The notes under the pieces: model-generated | Databases searched by the model: none | Told to the model about the DNA's origin: nothing | The model's input: the letters and a program-made list of their open reading frames with translations, nothing else | Translations under genes and position numbers: made by a program | Source: Mauremys mutica | Taxonomy: Eukaryota; Chordata; Testudines; Geoemydidae | Assembly: GCF_020497125.1 (NCBI RefSeq) | Contig: NC_059072.1 | Coordinates: 73,787,697 to 73,851,696 of the forward strand | Direction of reading: 5' to 3' | DNA: 64,000 nt | In this document: in pieces, positions 40,801 to 55,800 of the stretch | Layout of the letters: every line of letters starts with the position of its first letter | How positions within the stretch are numbered: position 1 is the stretch's first letter

Positions 40801-43800
40801 TTAATTAAAACAAAGGTTCTATTACTTTTCATTGCAAAAATGGCATTGACATGTAAACAAATATAAACGAGATAAGCTGATTGCTGGGGTTGAATGGAAA
40901 AGCAAGCTTAGTTCCACCTTTGCAACAGGAGACAGAGACCTAAAGAGCACTCTTACCCATTCATACACATCTTTTTATAGGAAATGAGTTAGTTAAGCTT
41001 GGTGTAGCCCATAGTATCATCTTGCTAACCCATTCCACAATATTTAGGTTAGCCTTGGGCATGGTGATGTGATACTAGTGGAGAGGTATTAGTTACATTT
41101 TGGGGGAGTGGATTGCAAAAAAGTTTTTACTAGCCTGCCCAGAAATGCCAGCTCTGCCACAAGAGGGAAATGCATAATCAGATCCAATATGGTTTTCAGA
41201 TAGGCAAATTCATCAGTAGCAACTGATTTTTCTTTGAATTTTGACGAATATTAGCTCACATTCTTTCCCTATTTTTCTTTTTTCGAATTTTTGCTTCTGT
41301 GTGTGTTTGCTATAGAATCATAGAAGTGTAGGACTGGAAGCACAGGAGCCAGCAAACAGAGTTGTAAATAGGGAAGTTTGGGGGAAGATTAAGAGAGGCA
41401 GGCAGAGGAACACACAGGCTACTGAAGGGAGTGTGCAGTTTTCAAGCAGTGTCTTGGTGCTTGTTGGGGGTTTGTTGTGGTGGTTTGGGTTGGTTTGTGT
41501 TTCCCAGAAGAAGGATGAATTCAAACTGGAACAGGTACAGAGAAGGGCTATTAGGATGATCCGAGGAATGGAAAACCTGTCTTATAAAAGGAGACTGAAA
41601 GAGCTTGGCTTGTTTAGCCTAACCAAAAGAAGGCTATGGGGAGATATGATTGCTCTTTATAAATATATCAGAGGGATAAATATCAGGGAGGGAGAGGAAT
41701 TATTTAAGGGTACGTCTTCACTACCCGCCGTATCAGCGGGTAGCAATCGATTTCTCGGGGATAGATATATCGCGTCTCATCTAGACGCGATATATCGATC
41801 CCCGAACGCGCTCATGTTGACTCCGTAACTCCACCAACGCGAATGGCGGTAGCGGAGTCGACATGGTGAGCCACGGACGTCAATCCCGCGCCGTGAGGAT
41901 GGTAAGTAATTCGATATAAGATACTTCGACTTCAGCTACGTTATTCACCTAGCTGAAGTTGCGTATCTTATATCGATTTTCCCCCGTAGTGTAGACCTGC
42001 CCTAAGCTTAGTTCCAGTGTGAACACAAGAACAAATGGATATAAACTGGACACTAGGAAGTTTAGACTTGAAATTAGACGAAGGGTTCTAACCATTAGAG
42101 GAGTGGAGTTCTGGAACAGACTTCCAAGGCGAGTAGTGGGGGCAAAAGACATATCTGGCTTCAAGACTAAGCTTGATAAGTTTAGGGAGCGTATGGTATA
42201 ATGGGATAGCCTAATTTTGGCAATTAATTCATTTTTGACTACTAGCGGTATATATGCCCAATGGCTTGTGATGGGATGTTAGATGGGGTGGGATCTGAAT
42301 TACTACAGAGAATTCTTTCATGGGTGTCTGGCTGGTGAGTCTTGCCCACATGCTCAAAGTTTAGCTGATTGCCATGTTTGGGGTCGGGAAGGAATTTTCC
42401 TCCAGGGCAGATTGGCAGAAGCCCTGGGTTTTTTTTGCCTTCCTCTGCAGTGTGGAGCACAGGTCACTTGCTGGAGGATTCTCTGCACCTTGAAGTCTTT
42501 GAGCCATTGAAGTCCTCAAATCATGGTTTAGACACAGGTTTGATACAGGAGTGGGTGGGTGAGATTCTGTTGTCTGAATTGTGCAGGAGGGCAGACTAGA
42601 TGATCATAATGGTCCCTTATGACCTTACAGTCTATGATTCTATGATCATGTCCCCCCTTAGTCTTCTCTTCTCCAGACTAAACAAACCCAGTTTTTCAAT
42701 CTTCCCTCATAAGTCATGTTTTCTAGTCAGGTTTCCGAGGAATGGAAAACCTGTCTTATAAAAGGAGACTGAAAGACATATTTGTTGTTGTTCTCTGGAC
42801 TTTGTTCAGTTTGGCCATGTCTTTCCAGAAATGTGGTGCCCAGAACTGGACATAATACTCCAGTTGAGGCCTTATGTGAGCTTGGATCCTATCCTGCCAT
42901 CTGTTTCTGTTCCAGACTTTTACTGGTCTCTATGGGGATCTGAAAATACTCACAGTATACGGTCTCATCCTGCTGTCCTTCACTTGCATGTATCCCATTG
43001 AGTTCAATGGCATTTATGCATGCAGAACTGATGGATAAGGGCCCATCATTGCATTTAAATGTTTTATGTGGTTTGGTTTTTTTTAGGTCTGGCAGCTCCA
43101 CTAAATGTACATGAAGGTAAAGTTACAGATACTTCAATACAAATTGTTTGGGATCGTGCTGATGGAAATTTTCAGCTGTATGAAGTCACATGTACAAATT
43201 GTGGAGGCACTATCATGGTATGTTTTTAAGAACATTAATTGTGTATAGTCAAGAAAGTTACTGTTGCACCGCTTTTAGTATAATAAATTGTATCTGATGC
43301 TAACAGATATTAACCCATTCAAAACACAGACATGCTTCAAATAAACAATTTACTATTACTTAAAAAAACTTGAAGCAGTTCCGAAGAAATACATAAGCTA
43401 TAACGTTTGATTTGTAGGTCCAAAAAGTCATGCAAGAAATGGCATTGTTTTCCAATCTTATTCCTGGAATGCTGTACAACTTTACAATTCGAACAGAAAA
43501 AGAAGGTTTCAAAGACAGCCTTCTTGTAATAAAAGAAATAGAGACAGGTGAGACCTTACTGTTATAATTCAGTATACGTTTGCCTCTACCAATATTACTT
43601 GTATTCTCCTGCAGTTGCTTGAAACTTTTTTGTCTTAGGTAGTTAATTCAACCATCTTCATAATTTCTTCCAAGTTTTCCTTCATTGTTATCTTCTTGGC
43701 TCTTTTCTTTGGCTGTTTCCCTGCTCTGAAAAGCATATTTGGGTATGGTTATACTGTGCCATAGTCCTGCTAATGTTATCTTAAGAATTATGTTGCCAGA

Positions 43801-46800
43801 TGTCCACTCTCGTTACTGATATTGCACAGTGCTTGGCAAGTGTTGCTAGTCATTAGAGAAAGCAAGCAAAATAATTTGCCTTAGAATTTCTCTCTTTAAT
43901 CTCTAGTCCTGCTTGCTCAGTTGTTGAATTTGGGTAACTTTGTGTATTGTGGACCCAACTGATTCCTGTACATGGGTGCAATTCCCATTGGCATCCCTTT
44001 GGAGTTGCGTCCATTTATACCTGAATGAATTAGTAGATCTATATATTTTTTTCTCCACCTTCAGTTTTGGCTTATGAAATATCTATGTAATGTTTTTCTC
44101 TTTTCTGCAATATTGAAGTCTCATTGGACTTTACATCAGTTGTGTTTTCTGTTTTCCTTTCTTTTCCAATCATGTCAGTATTCTTCGGTGCTATCCATAT
44201 CTGGTTAGTTTCCACCAGAGTAGGTTGGTCTTCCTTTCAGTCAGGCACTCTAGTTCTCAGAAGCATATATATTTCCCACCTCAGCTTCATAAATCTTATG
44301 TCATGGCCCTTTGATTTTAATCACACTTTCTGCTGTCTATCTCTCTGCTGCCATGATTTTTTTCTTTCTGTTACACAGCTAGATTCTGTTTCCTTATAGC
44401 TACCTCCTGCTCTCAGTTAAGGCCCTTTATCACTTGAACCCAGGTTTGTTTGCAACTTTCTCTCCTTCTGGAATTATTTTCAATCCACAGGACTCTTTCA
44501 GTTTCAGAAGGTTCTCTCTCCCCTTTAGGGTGACCAGACAGCAAGTGTGAAAAATCGGGACAGGGGATGGGGGGTAATAGGAGCCTATATAAGAAAAAGA
44601 CCCCAAAATCGTGACTGTCCCTATAAACCGGGACATCTGGTCACCCTACTCCCCTTACTCCATCACCCATTTGCATTCATAACGTACTTAGGCAGCTTCT
44701 CTGAAGACACTGCCAATGGTACTGTGTTCAAATATCACCATCAAGTGATTATACTGCCAATATCTAGTACCATCCCCAGTTAATGATTTTGCAGTTTAGA
44801 GCTCATCACTGTACTGCTGCTTCTTCCTCCAGGGATTGGTTGGCTAGTAGGGGTGACTCAGCTGTGGCTGTAAGGATACAAAAAAAGGTGTATTTTTGTG
44901 GTAAGATAACTAAAGACCATCTCATAACATGTGGGGCTGAATCAAGGAATATAGAGACTTACCTGGGTTCAGTTCCAGGTTCTAGAAGGGAGTGTGCTCT
45001 AGTGGTTATTGACCCTACTGTGCTCTCTGCCCCTCTGCTCTTGTCCAGCCCAAGCTGGCTCTTGTCCTGTACTCCTCTCCTCTTATCCACCACTCTTCCC
45101 CCTCTGTTCCTATTCACAACCCCACCTCCTGACCCCTTCCACTTCTGTTCCTGGCCTGTATGTCTCTTTTTCTATCCTTCCTGCTACTCCTGAGAGTGGA
45201 GACAGAGGGAGCATGCCAATTCTCCACTACTGTGAAGTCCTCGAGGGACCTTGTGTCAGTGATGTAAATTAAAGCTGCCCCTCCTGCAGCTTTAATTTGT
45301 ACGGGGGCCATGTGGCTGTAAATCAGGGAGCTGTGACCAGTTCCCTATTAGTTTTGCTCAGAGGTCTGATACAGTGGAGAATCAAGCCCTGTATGTATGA
45401 CACCGTGTGTCCCTGTGATAAGTATATTTTAGGGTCTATACAAACTTTTCTAGGTGTGATGGGGTTTTTTTGGGCTGGGGGTAATTGGTGCTGTTAGCCC
45501 TATGATAGAATAGGCTGTTTAAACATTGATTTCTTTGTTGACACAGTTCCAAGCCTGGTTAAATATATGAATCACAGTAAAGACTCAGAATCAATAACTG
45601 TTAACTGGCCATCAGCACAAAATATATTTGATGGATACATTATTTCAATTATCAGCAAAAGCTTCTGCAAAGAGGAAATATTATCTTCCAGTGTAAGGTA
45701 CGAGGATGATATTTTACTGCACAATCAATATATAACCAGATGTCACATTGCATATTTAAAGAGACTCTGCTGAATTATTATTTATATTTAATATCCATTG
45801 TTTGACAGGTAAATTTAAAAATCATAGAATATAGAAATGTAGGGCTGGAAGGGACCTCAAGAGGTCATCTAGTCCAACCCTGCACACTAATGTTAATGTG
45901 TGCTTACGTACAGAAAAAAAATCCTAATCTTGATCAACAAATATCTTCCTCTTCCTCTTTTATGAATTACTTTTTTTTTTAAAGAAATAAACAAATCTAA
46001 TGGGCTTTATACCTAGATAAGCCCAAAGTAAAACCCTGGGTCTGAACAGCCACCCACCAGCCTATGGTCATGTCATAATCTGGCCCAAAATTTATCATTT
46101 CAGATCCATCTCTGTCTGAAATGAATTAATGCTACCTGAATGTTGCATATAGAGTGACTGCAGGATCTGAACATGATTCCTGTAAGGAATTTAACTTGCA
46201 TCATATAAAAGCGATCTCAATTGCTGGCAACATATGCATATAACTTTTGCATTAGGTCCATGTAATATTAATTAATCTGTGAATGATGTACAGTAATATA
46301 TATTTGTTTTTCAAATTCTTAAAAATATAACCATGTTTTTCTTAAATATGTAGAATGTTCAGATTTGACAGTCTTTCTCCGGGGACTGACTTCTTAATTA
46401 GTATTTTGACTACCAATGGATTAAAGAAAAGCCATCCTACCACCCTCAAGATTAGTACCTGTAAGTTCATGCTTATTTATTTAACTTGTCAGGGCTGCAG
46501 ATAGTAAGGGCTGTTCTTTTTTTAGAGTCTTGGTTGAAACATATTTTTATTTAATCCAGGAATCTTAAAAATGTTATGATTAAATTCATATACATGTATA
46601 ACATTCTTACCTTTTCAACCTAAAGATCTGTAAACATGAAATAAATAAAAATATTGAGCAACAAATAATTTGCTTCTATGTTATTAAGGGAAACTACATG
46701 TAGTTAGATAAATGGTGTGAATAATTAGAATAAAATAATGTAAATAAAATTGCTTTTTCTACAGAATTTTGCAATACTTTCATCTCCCTAAACCAATTTT

Positions 46801-49800
46801 TTTTTCTAATTTCCTAGTTATTTTATAACACTGTACCTCAAGCAACAACATTATATATTGTTAACATGTAGGAATGAATACAGTCTATCCTTCATTCTTC
46901 TAAGCTATGAAATGTAAACTTTATTTTCATATTTAGTATGAAATGTAAAATATTTCTTTAAAAAATGTCTATAAAACTCATTCTCCTTTAAACTTGTCTA
47001 GAATATTCTGATATTATATTATGTATCTCTGTCTATCTTTGCCTCAGATCCTGATCCACCCTCAGATTTACAGGTTTTTGGACAAGAAGAGAATACCGTA
47101 TATTTGTCTTGGAAACTGCCAAGAGGAGGCTTTGAAATGTTTCAGGTGAGATAAATAATGTGTAAAAACTAATGCTGCCTTTTAAATCCTTTTCAGTTCT
47201 TATAAAAATAGAAGTTTTTCTAAAAATAGAAGTTTGTGCCCTCTGATATTAGAAATTGTAATTTTCTCTATATTTGCACTAAGGTTTCAGGTTTGACCTG
47301 TGACATTGATGTCCTATAATCTGAGTTTTCTTATTATAGCAGTTTTTTGGATTACAATGTTCACCATCAATCTGATTTACTGAGACACAGTATTGTTTGA
47401 CTAATCATAGAGGAGGCAGCCATGTTAGACAATGTTTTTCCTGAATAAATGAGCTTGTGTAAAACTTTAATGAGAAAGACTTCAGTAGACTGGTTACTTA
47501 GCAAAGTGTACCCGCATAATTGGGATCATTTTACTAATCATTTAAAATTAATCATCCCAGCTCACCATCTTTCCGTGACATGTATAGTAGTTTGTAGAGT
47601 GAAGATAATACTTAAAATGTGCTTTCTTCTTGTTTCATATATATCTATATATCTATATAATATATATTATATAGTATTTTGCCACTCTCTGTAATTCACA
47701 TGAGTAAACAACATTCTCCTTGGAGTTAAGCCCAAAGAAACAGGCACTGTGCTGGGGAGATACACAAGGGTTTGAGGGGATGGAATCCCCTCCCTGGCTG
47801 TACTACTGTGCTTTCAGGTCTCTCTCGCTCCTGTGATACTTCTCTTCACCCCCGAGCCCACCTGTACTGGGGGGAAGCAGCTGGTGGATCTGTACAGTTG
47901 TGGGTCTACCTTTCCTTTCCCCTGGCCCAGCTCTTGCCTCTCAAAAACCATGCATGCTAAAGCATAAGGGGCTCTTATAGAGCACAGCTCTGTAGCACAT
48001 GTGTTTTCAGACTTCCTTCATGTACTTCTTAACACTTGCTCTCCTGTGCTGCAGAGTTTCATTGTATTCAGGGCTTTCAATGCCCATGGAAGGGACTAGG
48101 GCAGGACTGGTCTCATAGACCTTGAAACTGCCTAGGAATTTACATTGGGGTTTTCAAAGAAGCCTGTGGGAGTATTGTGACCAAATCCCATTTGTTGGTA
48201 TGATCCAGTGCAATGGTACTATCCCTCTGTGGTGATAGAAAGCAGTTATGCGGCTTTGGAGTAGGATAGAGCTGCTGAAGCATACCGATGAATGGAGTTG
48301 GGTGTCTAATTCCCTTAGGCTCCTTTGAAAATCCCAGTTTTAAAGAATATTATATGATTTTTTTCTTTTGGTCCAGGCACACCAAGAGCTCTGAAGTACT
48401 TGGCCCCAGCTCAAAATAAACCTATATGCCTGATCCTAGTCATTAATTCCTGGCCTGCTCTTTTACTCATTAGGTAGTTCTTATTCTTTACATTGTCACT
48501 CTAATCCAAATGGCTGGTAGGTGGTCTCCTTCAAAACTGGGGTCAATACTGCTCTGTGACTCAGCTAGCCGGGGTTTGCTATTAGAGAGTACTGTTACTT
48601 TCCTTTAGAGCACAAGTACCGCACCTGTCAGCCATTACTGAGCTTCATCTGCCTGGGAAATGAATCTCCTAAAGTCATGCCAGCCACTGAGTCAACTACA
48701 TCACTCTACACTGCTGCCACTACCCCTATGATAAAATAATATACTGTAGTTTCATAAATTTAAATTAAACTGTTTGTTTAAGGGAATTATTCTGTAATGT
48801 TACAGATAACCAGAAAGCACTTTGGGGCAGGGACCTCATCTTATTTGGTGCCTATACATGACAGGTCCCCAATCCTGACAGGGGCTTGTGTGCACTGCTG
48901 TAGTATAAATACCAATAAATTAGTAAGAAACATGAAAATAAAATGGAAAGAGAAGTAGAAAGGTTAAGACATTTCAAATTCCTTCCACAGCTGTTTAATA
49001 AACTCTTTGAAGATAACAGAATTTGCCACTCCAGCATATAAGGCAATGGTCCCCAAACTTATGAATGCTGAGTCCCACTTCAGTAAAATGAACTCATTCA
49101 TGGCCCCCCTGAAACCCACCACATGTTATTAAAGGCCTGCCTCTCTTAATTTGTACATCTCCCAGCACCACCCCACCCTATGAGCCAGTCCTTGCATGTG
49201 GGGGGGACACCCCGCCCTTTGGAAATACTGCTATAAAACAGGGTTTTCATTTCTTCTCTTTTGTTAAATAGTGAATTTAGAGTTTGTGAAGCTGCTCTAC
49301 TACTGGAGGGGGGCAGGTGGCTCTGGAGATGGTGCAGACGCATAGGACCTCAATGCAAATAGCCCTGGGTTTCAGCAACTCTTCCTAAATTTGTGCAGAG
49401 ATCTGTGGATCTGTGGTGTATGAGGGCCAATTTCTCTCTGCTGCTTCTGCAGATGGCGGTGATCTGGACAAATCCTGCCCCCCCCTTCCTAATAAAACTC
49501 TGTGTTGGCCCCATTTGGAATGGATAGGGGTCTGGATCTTAGATATTTCCTTCTTTAAATATAGAGTGATGGAGGGAGGTTAACTGGAGAGAAGCCTTAG
49601 TTTTATAATGATGAAAATAACTTGTTTTCTGTTGACTTCAGCTTCCCCACACAAGTATTTTTACTGCTTCAAATGCAGATTAAAATGGGGCAGAGGATGT
49701 ACTTTAAAGTCTTTTATTATTATTATTTGTATTAAGATTGCTCTTAGGATACGTCTACACTGCAGTGTCAGCCCGTGCTTGAGCCCAGGCTCAAAGCTAA

Positions 49801-52800
49801 CCCTCTTGCATCTACACTAACCCAGTATTCGGACCAAAGGTCCCAGGATCCTGCTGGGCTGGAGGTCAGAAAATTCTTATCCTAGGATTAAAATACAACA
49901 TGGGAAATCCTGGACTTGAGCGTCTAACATGGGTCAGCGGACTCGAGTCCCACTAACTCTGGGCTTACACTGCAGTTCTTACATACCCTTAGAGGTCTCA
50001 GCTGAGATTAGGACCTCATAGGGGATATCTACGCTGCACACTAAGCCCTGGGCTTGTGGACTCAGTGTTTCTAAGCCCATGCTTGGGTCTCCTTACTACA
50101 TTGTAAATCTAGGTTTACAATTGCTGGTCTTGGGTCTCACAGCTGTGCTAACGCCTCCATACTGAACTATGCAGACCTTCTGATTCAGGTCTGCAGCTTG
50201 ACCTGTGTCCACATTGCAAGATGACAGGGCTTGGACCTGAGTCACGGTGGAATTTGAGCTCTGACCTGCCCCTGTAGCAGGGTCCTTGGACCTGGATTCT
50301 GACTCCTTGCTGACTCAAGTCAGACTGATTTGTGGGTGGGTGGAAAAGGGGCTTGGGCTCAAACCTGAGTCAGAGCTAGGACTTTGTGTGCCATGTAGAC
50401 GTACCCATTGTGCTAGGCACTGTATAAACACACACTGATAGACAGTCCTGCCCTGAAGCACTTACAAACTAAAGTGACAAGAGCGAGAGGGGAACTAAAA
50501 GCACAGAGAAGTGAGGTAAGTGCCCAGTGAAGCAGAGTAGGTCAGTGGCTGAGCTGGGACTAGAATCCAGGGCTCCTGACTCCCAGCAGGGTGCTGGGTC
50601 CACTAGTCCAGGCTGCCTCTTTTAATTACCCTAATTTATTACAGATTTTTGTGGAAAGTGTTACAAAACTTGTGAACTTTAGTATTAATTTCTGAAAGAT
50701 TTTCTGTCTTTGCAATATCTGGCTATTATAATACATTTTCGCTATGAGCAATTAGCTGGCATCCCTGAACATTACTACTGTGAGGTGAAAGAGTTTGATA
50801 TTAAAATGTATTTTTCTTCTGTAGCTTTCCTATTGTTTGATAATGAACAGTGAAACGCTACGTACAACAACTGTTTATGGCAGCAGAGCTGTAGTGAAAA
50901 ATCTGATCCCTGGAATGGACTACTTGTTTCAATTAAAGACAGTTAAAGGCTTGGATTCCAGCATGGCTGTGGAGAAAAAAGTCACCACAAGTGAGAAAAC
51001 ACCTTATAGTTTTTCTAAGTTGGTTTCTTTTAAAGTGGCAAAATAAATAGGCTAGTTATAATGAATATATGTGGTTACAAAAGAATAGTGCAGGTAAAGT
51101 GAAGGCTTTGGGCTACATTCAGCTCCTAGTTGCGCTGGTAATCCAGAGGAAGGTCTTATGTCTAGTACACTGGGTTAAAACTCAAGAGATCTGGGTTCAA
51201 TTACAGATACAGCATAAAAGGAAGAGATGTAGCTACATGAAGCAACAAACTTCCAGCTCTAGCTGTGCCATCTCCACAGAGTGTTCCAAGAACAGATCCT
51301 AATGCTTTTAATATGATCTTACACTTTACTTTCAAGTGTTTCAGCATTTCTTAAAATTCCTGCAAAATAGAGATACTAAACTGGAGGATTGCTCTTGTAC
51401 AGAGGCTGCAGCATACTCCTGAGAAGATACTCTTGTGCTTGACTGTGCTAGAAAGCATGACAGAGTAGACAAATTGTGCTCCAAATGCTCAGCAGATACA
51501 AAAAGTAAACACCAAGTTGAAGAAGTTCCATTGCATTGGCAGTAGTGCTACCAGAGAATAGCATGGAAAGAGTCGGGGATGTTTGGGGAGGAGTCATGGA
51601 GAAATAGATTTATGTCAGATTCTGGAAAAAATAAATCAACCACCAAACTCATACACATACCTCTCAGCCCTTCCCTCCTCTTATTTTGTGGTTTCCTGTG
51701 GTTTTTTTGGTCCCAAACTCCTTAACCTTTGAGTGATTTAGTGAGCTTGTTCTGCAAGCACAGTGAACCTACTCAGCCAGTTACTCACAGGATAGCCAGC
51801 CCCAGACCTGCAGATTCTTATTGATGCAAAATGCATCCCAGGCAGAGGGAGTAAGCATCTTCCCCTATTTGAGAAGTCCATCTTTGGCCAAATATTCTCA
51901 TGAGTATCGAGGGTAAATCCAATATGTGTCTGGGCAAAGATTTAACTGTGAATAGGCGTTTCCTTGCTCTTAATAGTAAGCCCTGCCAATTTTCACAGGA
52001 AAATGTTTCATTAGTTAACAAGATTTCAGGAGTCTGCATGCAAGCTTAATGAACATTTCTGTAATGTGCACCTTTAGGGAAACCTGAGAAACATTTTACT
52101 TCAAATTGTAAAAGGTCACATATGTTAAAGAAAACACTATTAATTATTGGTTATTAATTAAAAATTAATGTCATTTTTACAAAGTCTTTTTTTAGTAACT
52201 TTTATCATTGAGCCTGGATAGTTTGATGGGTTGACTTTTGAGTGAATGTATGAAAAATTTAGTGACTTAAGTCCTCACTTATAAAATAGTATTGTCCATA
52301 ATATTTTTGTAAACTTTACATTTCTGTGAATAGACTCATTAATGTTGTTTATTAAGGGCTCAATTCTCATATTTCTGCAACTCTGACTAGCTGTGTTTTT
52401 CTAATGAGAGCTCTGCTAGGTCTGGAATCCTGATAAGTCTGGAATCACATAGGCTGCATTATGTACATAGGGTGCATATCCACTGTACTTGCTTCCCAAA
52501 TCCTGCCTTCTTTCTCCAGGTAGCAGAACTGCACTGGCTATTTGTTGTGTATTTGGTTGTCATGGTTTTGTTGCTATGGCAACTGAGTTAGATTATTATG
52601 GGTTAGCTCAACCGGTTTCAACCGGCTGAGGAGCTCTCTGTATATATGTAAATAAAATGGAGGTTTTGGTTAGCTGCCTGCTCTCTGGCCTCAAGTGATT
52701 GCTTCCTACACCGGCTGCCCCAAGAATACAACACTGGCGACGAGGGTGAGACTCCGGTGCTGCTCCAGTAACAGAAGGAAGTAGAAGTTAAGGTAAAGAA

Positions 52801-55800
52801 CAAACAAACAAAAAAGCTGCTTGTTTGCACTGACTGTGAAAGTGAAACTAAAAATCATGGCTACTCTGACCAGGCCCCTGGAGCCTTTTGATGAGAATAC
52901 AGAGCAGTGGCATGTGTATACTGAGCGTTTTGAGCTTTTTGGTATTGCAAATGACATTACAGAAGCGAAGAAGGTGCCAATATTCTTAACTGTTGTAGGG
53001 GCTAAAACCTACTCTCTGCTACGCAGCTTACTACACCCTGTTAAGCCTGAGACTAAATCTTACAGTGACATTGTGGAAATCCTGGGGTCTCATTTCTCCC
53101 CAAAACCACTGGTAATTGCTGAAAGATATAGGTTCCACAAAAGAGACCAAAAGGAAGATGAAACAGTTGTACAATTTGTAGCCATTTTAAAAAAGCTAGC
53201 AGAACACTGTGAATTTAAAGAAATGTTACATGATGCCCTGCGTGACAGGTTAGTGTGTGGCCTGTACAGTGAAGCTATACGGAAGCGCCTACTGACAGAG
53301 GCTCAGCTTACCTTACAGAAGGCTGTTGATATTGCTGTCTCCATGGAACTGGCTACAAGGGAGGCACAATACATCGGTGCACCCCCTAGGGTGCAAAAAG
53401 TGTCACAAGAACCGACCCACAAAACTGTGCAGAGTCAAGAATGTTACCGCTGTGGTAAGCCGGGTCACCAGGCATCAGAATGCTGGTGTAAGGACCTGGT
53501 GTGTCGACACTGTGGCAAAAAGGGACACATTGAGTGTGCCAGTAAACAAAAGAAAAAGAGGCCTGTGGTCTGGCCGACAAAAAGAGGAACCCTGCATACC
53601 CTAGAGCAGACCCAGGATGATCAAGGTGACACCTCATCGCAAGAGGAAGTCCCACTGCATGTTTTGTCTTTGGCAATGGGCTCACATGAATACTGGGTAA
53701 CCCCGTTATTGGATGGCAAACGTATACGCATGGAACTGGACACCGGTGCAGCCGTCTCACTGATCTCCGAGACTGTGTATAAAGAAAAGCTACAGCATCT
53801 TCCGCTTAAGGCAACAAAAACTGTTCTGAAGACATATACGGGAGAAGCTGTGCCTATGCTGGGCACTATTGATGTTAAGGTGGAGCTCAATGGACAGGTG
53901 GCTAAATTGCCACTGTTTGTGGTGAGAGGTAACTACCCAGCCTTAATGGGTAGGTCTTGGCTTGGGAAGATTCAACTGAACTGGGCAGAAGTGCACCGGA
54001 TGACTAAAGAAGAAACCAGTCTAACCCCTATACTAAGGAAACATGCTGCTGTTTTTGGAGATGATTTGGGAAGTATGAAGGGAATCACTGTGACATTGAA
54101 CATTAAACCTGGCAGTCCACCAAAATATCTGAAAGCCCGAACTGTGCCATATGCCATCAGGCCAAAAGTTGAAGCAGACCTGGAGCGCCTGGTCACCAAT
54201 GGAGTCCTAATACCAGTTACCCATAGCTCATGGGCCACTCCTATCGTTCCAATCGTGAAGAAAGATGGCTCTCTCCGGATTTGCGGTGATTTTAAAGTCA
54301 CTGTCAACCCAGTGTTGTGTGCAGAGCAATACCCGCTTCCCCGCATCGATGACCTCTTCGCAGGCCTGGCTGGGGGACAAAAGTTCAGTAAGATTGATCT
54401 GAGTCAAGCATATTTACAGATGCACGTCGATGAAAAGTCCCAAGAGCTGTTGACTATTGTGACTCATAAGGGGCTTTATCGATACTGTCGTCTACCCTTC
54501 GGAATAACATCTGCTCCCGCCCTGTTCCAGAGGGCTATGGACCAGATCTTGTGTGGCTTGTCAGGAGTTCAGTGCTATCTGGATGATATCCTGGTCACTG
54601 GAAGAAATGAAGAGGATCACTTAAAGAATTTAGAGGCTACCCTACAAAGACTGGAAGAGTATGGCCTACGAGTTCGCAAAGACAAGTGTGAATTCTTCAA
54701 GCCCTCTGTTGAATATTTGGGACACATCATTGATTCTGCAGGTCTTCATAAGGCCCCTGCAAAAGTTAAAGCTATTGTGGAGGCTCCCCCACCTCGAAAT
54801 GTAAGCCAGCTGCGCTCGTTTCTAGGACTCCTGAACTATTATGGAAAGTTCATCTCACAGTTAGCCACACTGCTAAAACCACTTCATGAGCTCCTTGGGC
54901 AGAACAAGGCCTGGAAGTGGACTGAAGCCTGTGATGTTGCGTTTAACAAAGCTAAGGATGCATTGCTAAATTCTGAAGTTCTAACGCACTTTGATCCATC
55001 CTTACCACTGCAATTGGCCTGCGATGCCTCCCCTTATGGAGTGGGAGCAGTCGTGTCACATATTATGCCTTCAGGAGAAGAGAGACCTATTGCTTTTGCT
55101 TCACGCACTCTAAGCAAAGCAGAAACTAACTACGCCCAAATCGAACGTGAGGCATTAGGAATTGTTTTTGGAATTCGGAAGTTTCATCAGTACCTGTTTG
55201 GGCGAAAATTTACTCTTCTCACAGACCATCGACCTCTGACATCAATTTTTGGACCTTACACAGGCATTCCCCCATTAGCTGCTAGTCGTATGCAACGTTG
55301 GGCATTGTTACTTTCAGCACACACATATGAAATCAAATATCGGAAATCCACTCTACACGGCAATGCAGATGGCCTCTCAAGGTTGCCTTTGCCGGTCAAA
55401 CACCAAGATAGTGCCCACAAGGAAATCTTCTACTTTGAACAGGTAGAGAATACACCCATCACTGCTACTCAGATAAAGAAGGCAACTCGCGTTGACCCAG
55501 TATTGTCCCACGTTATGGACCTGGTGATGCATGGAACATCTCGACAAACCTCTCCGGTCTCATCCGACCTTGTTCCCTACATGTCCAAGCAGACGGAGTT
55601 ATCGGTCCAATCTGGTTGTTTGTTGTGGGGGAGACGTGTCATTATTCCACCACCACTGAGATCACAGATGTTAGAACAGCTACATTCCGGTCACTGTGGA
55701 ATAGTGCGCATGAAGGAAATTGCACGAAGCTATTTTTGGTGGCCTGGACTGGACAGCGCTATTGAAGAGAAGGCAAAAGCTTGTATGTCATGTCAGGGTG

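Noticed and set aside
52821..52856. Upstream start of the Gypsy gag-pol frame
   Set aside because: The open frame can be read from 52821 only with a non-ATG codon; the first ATG, in good context, is 52857.
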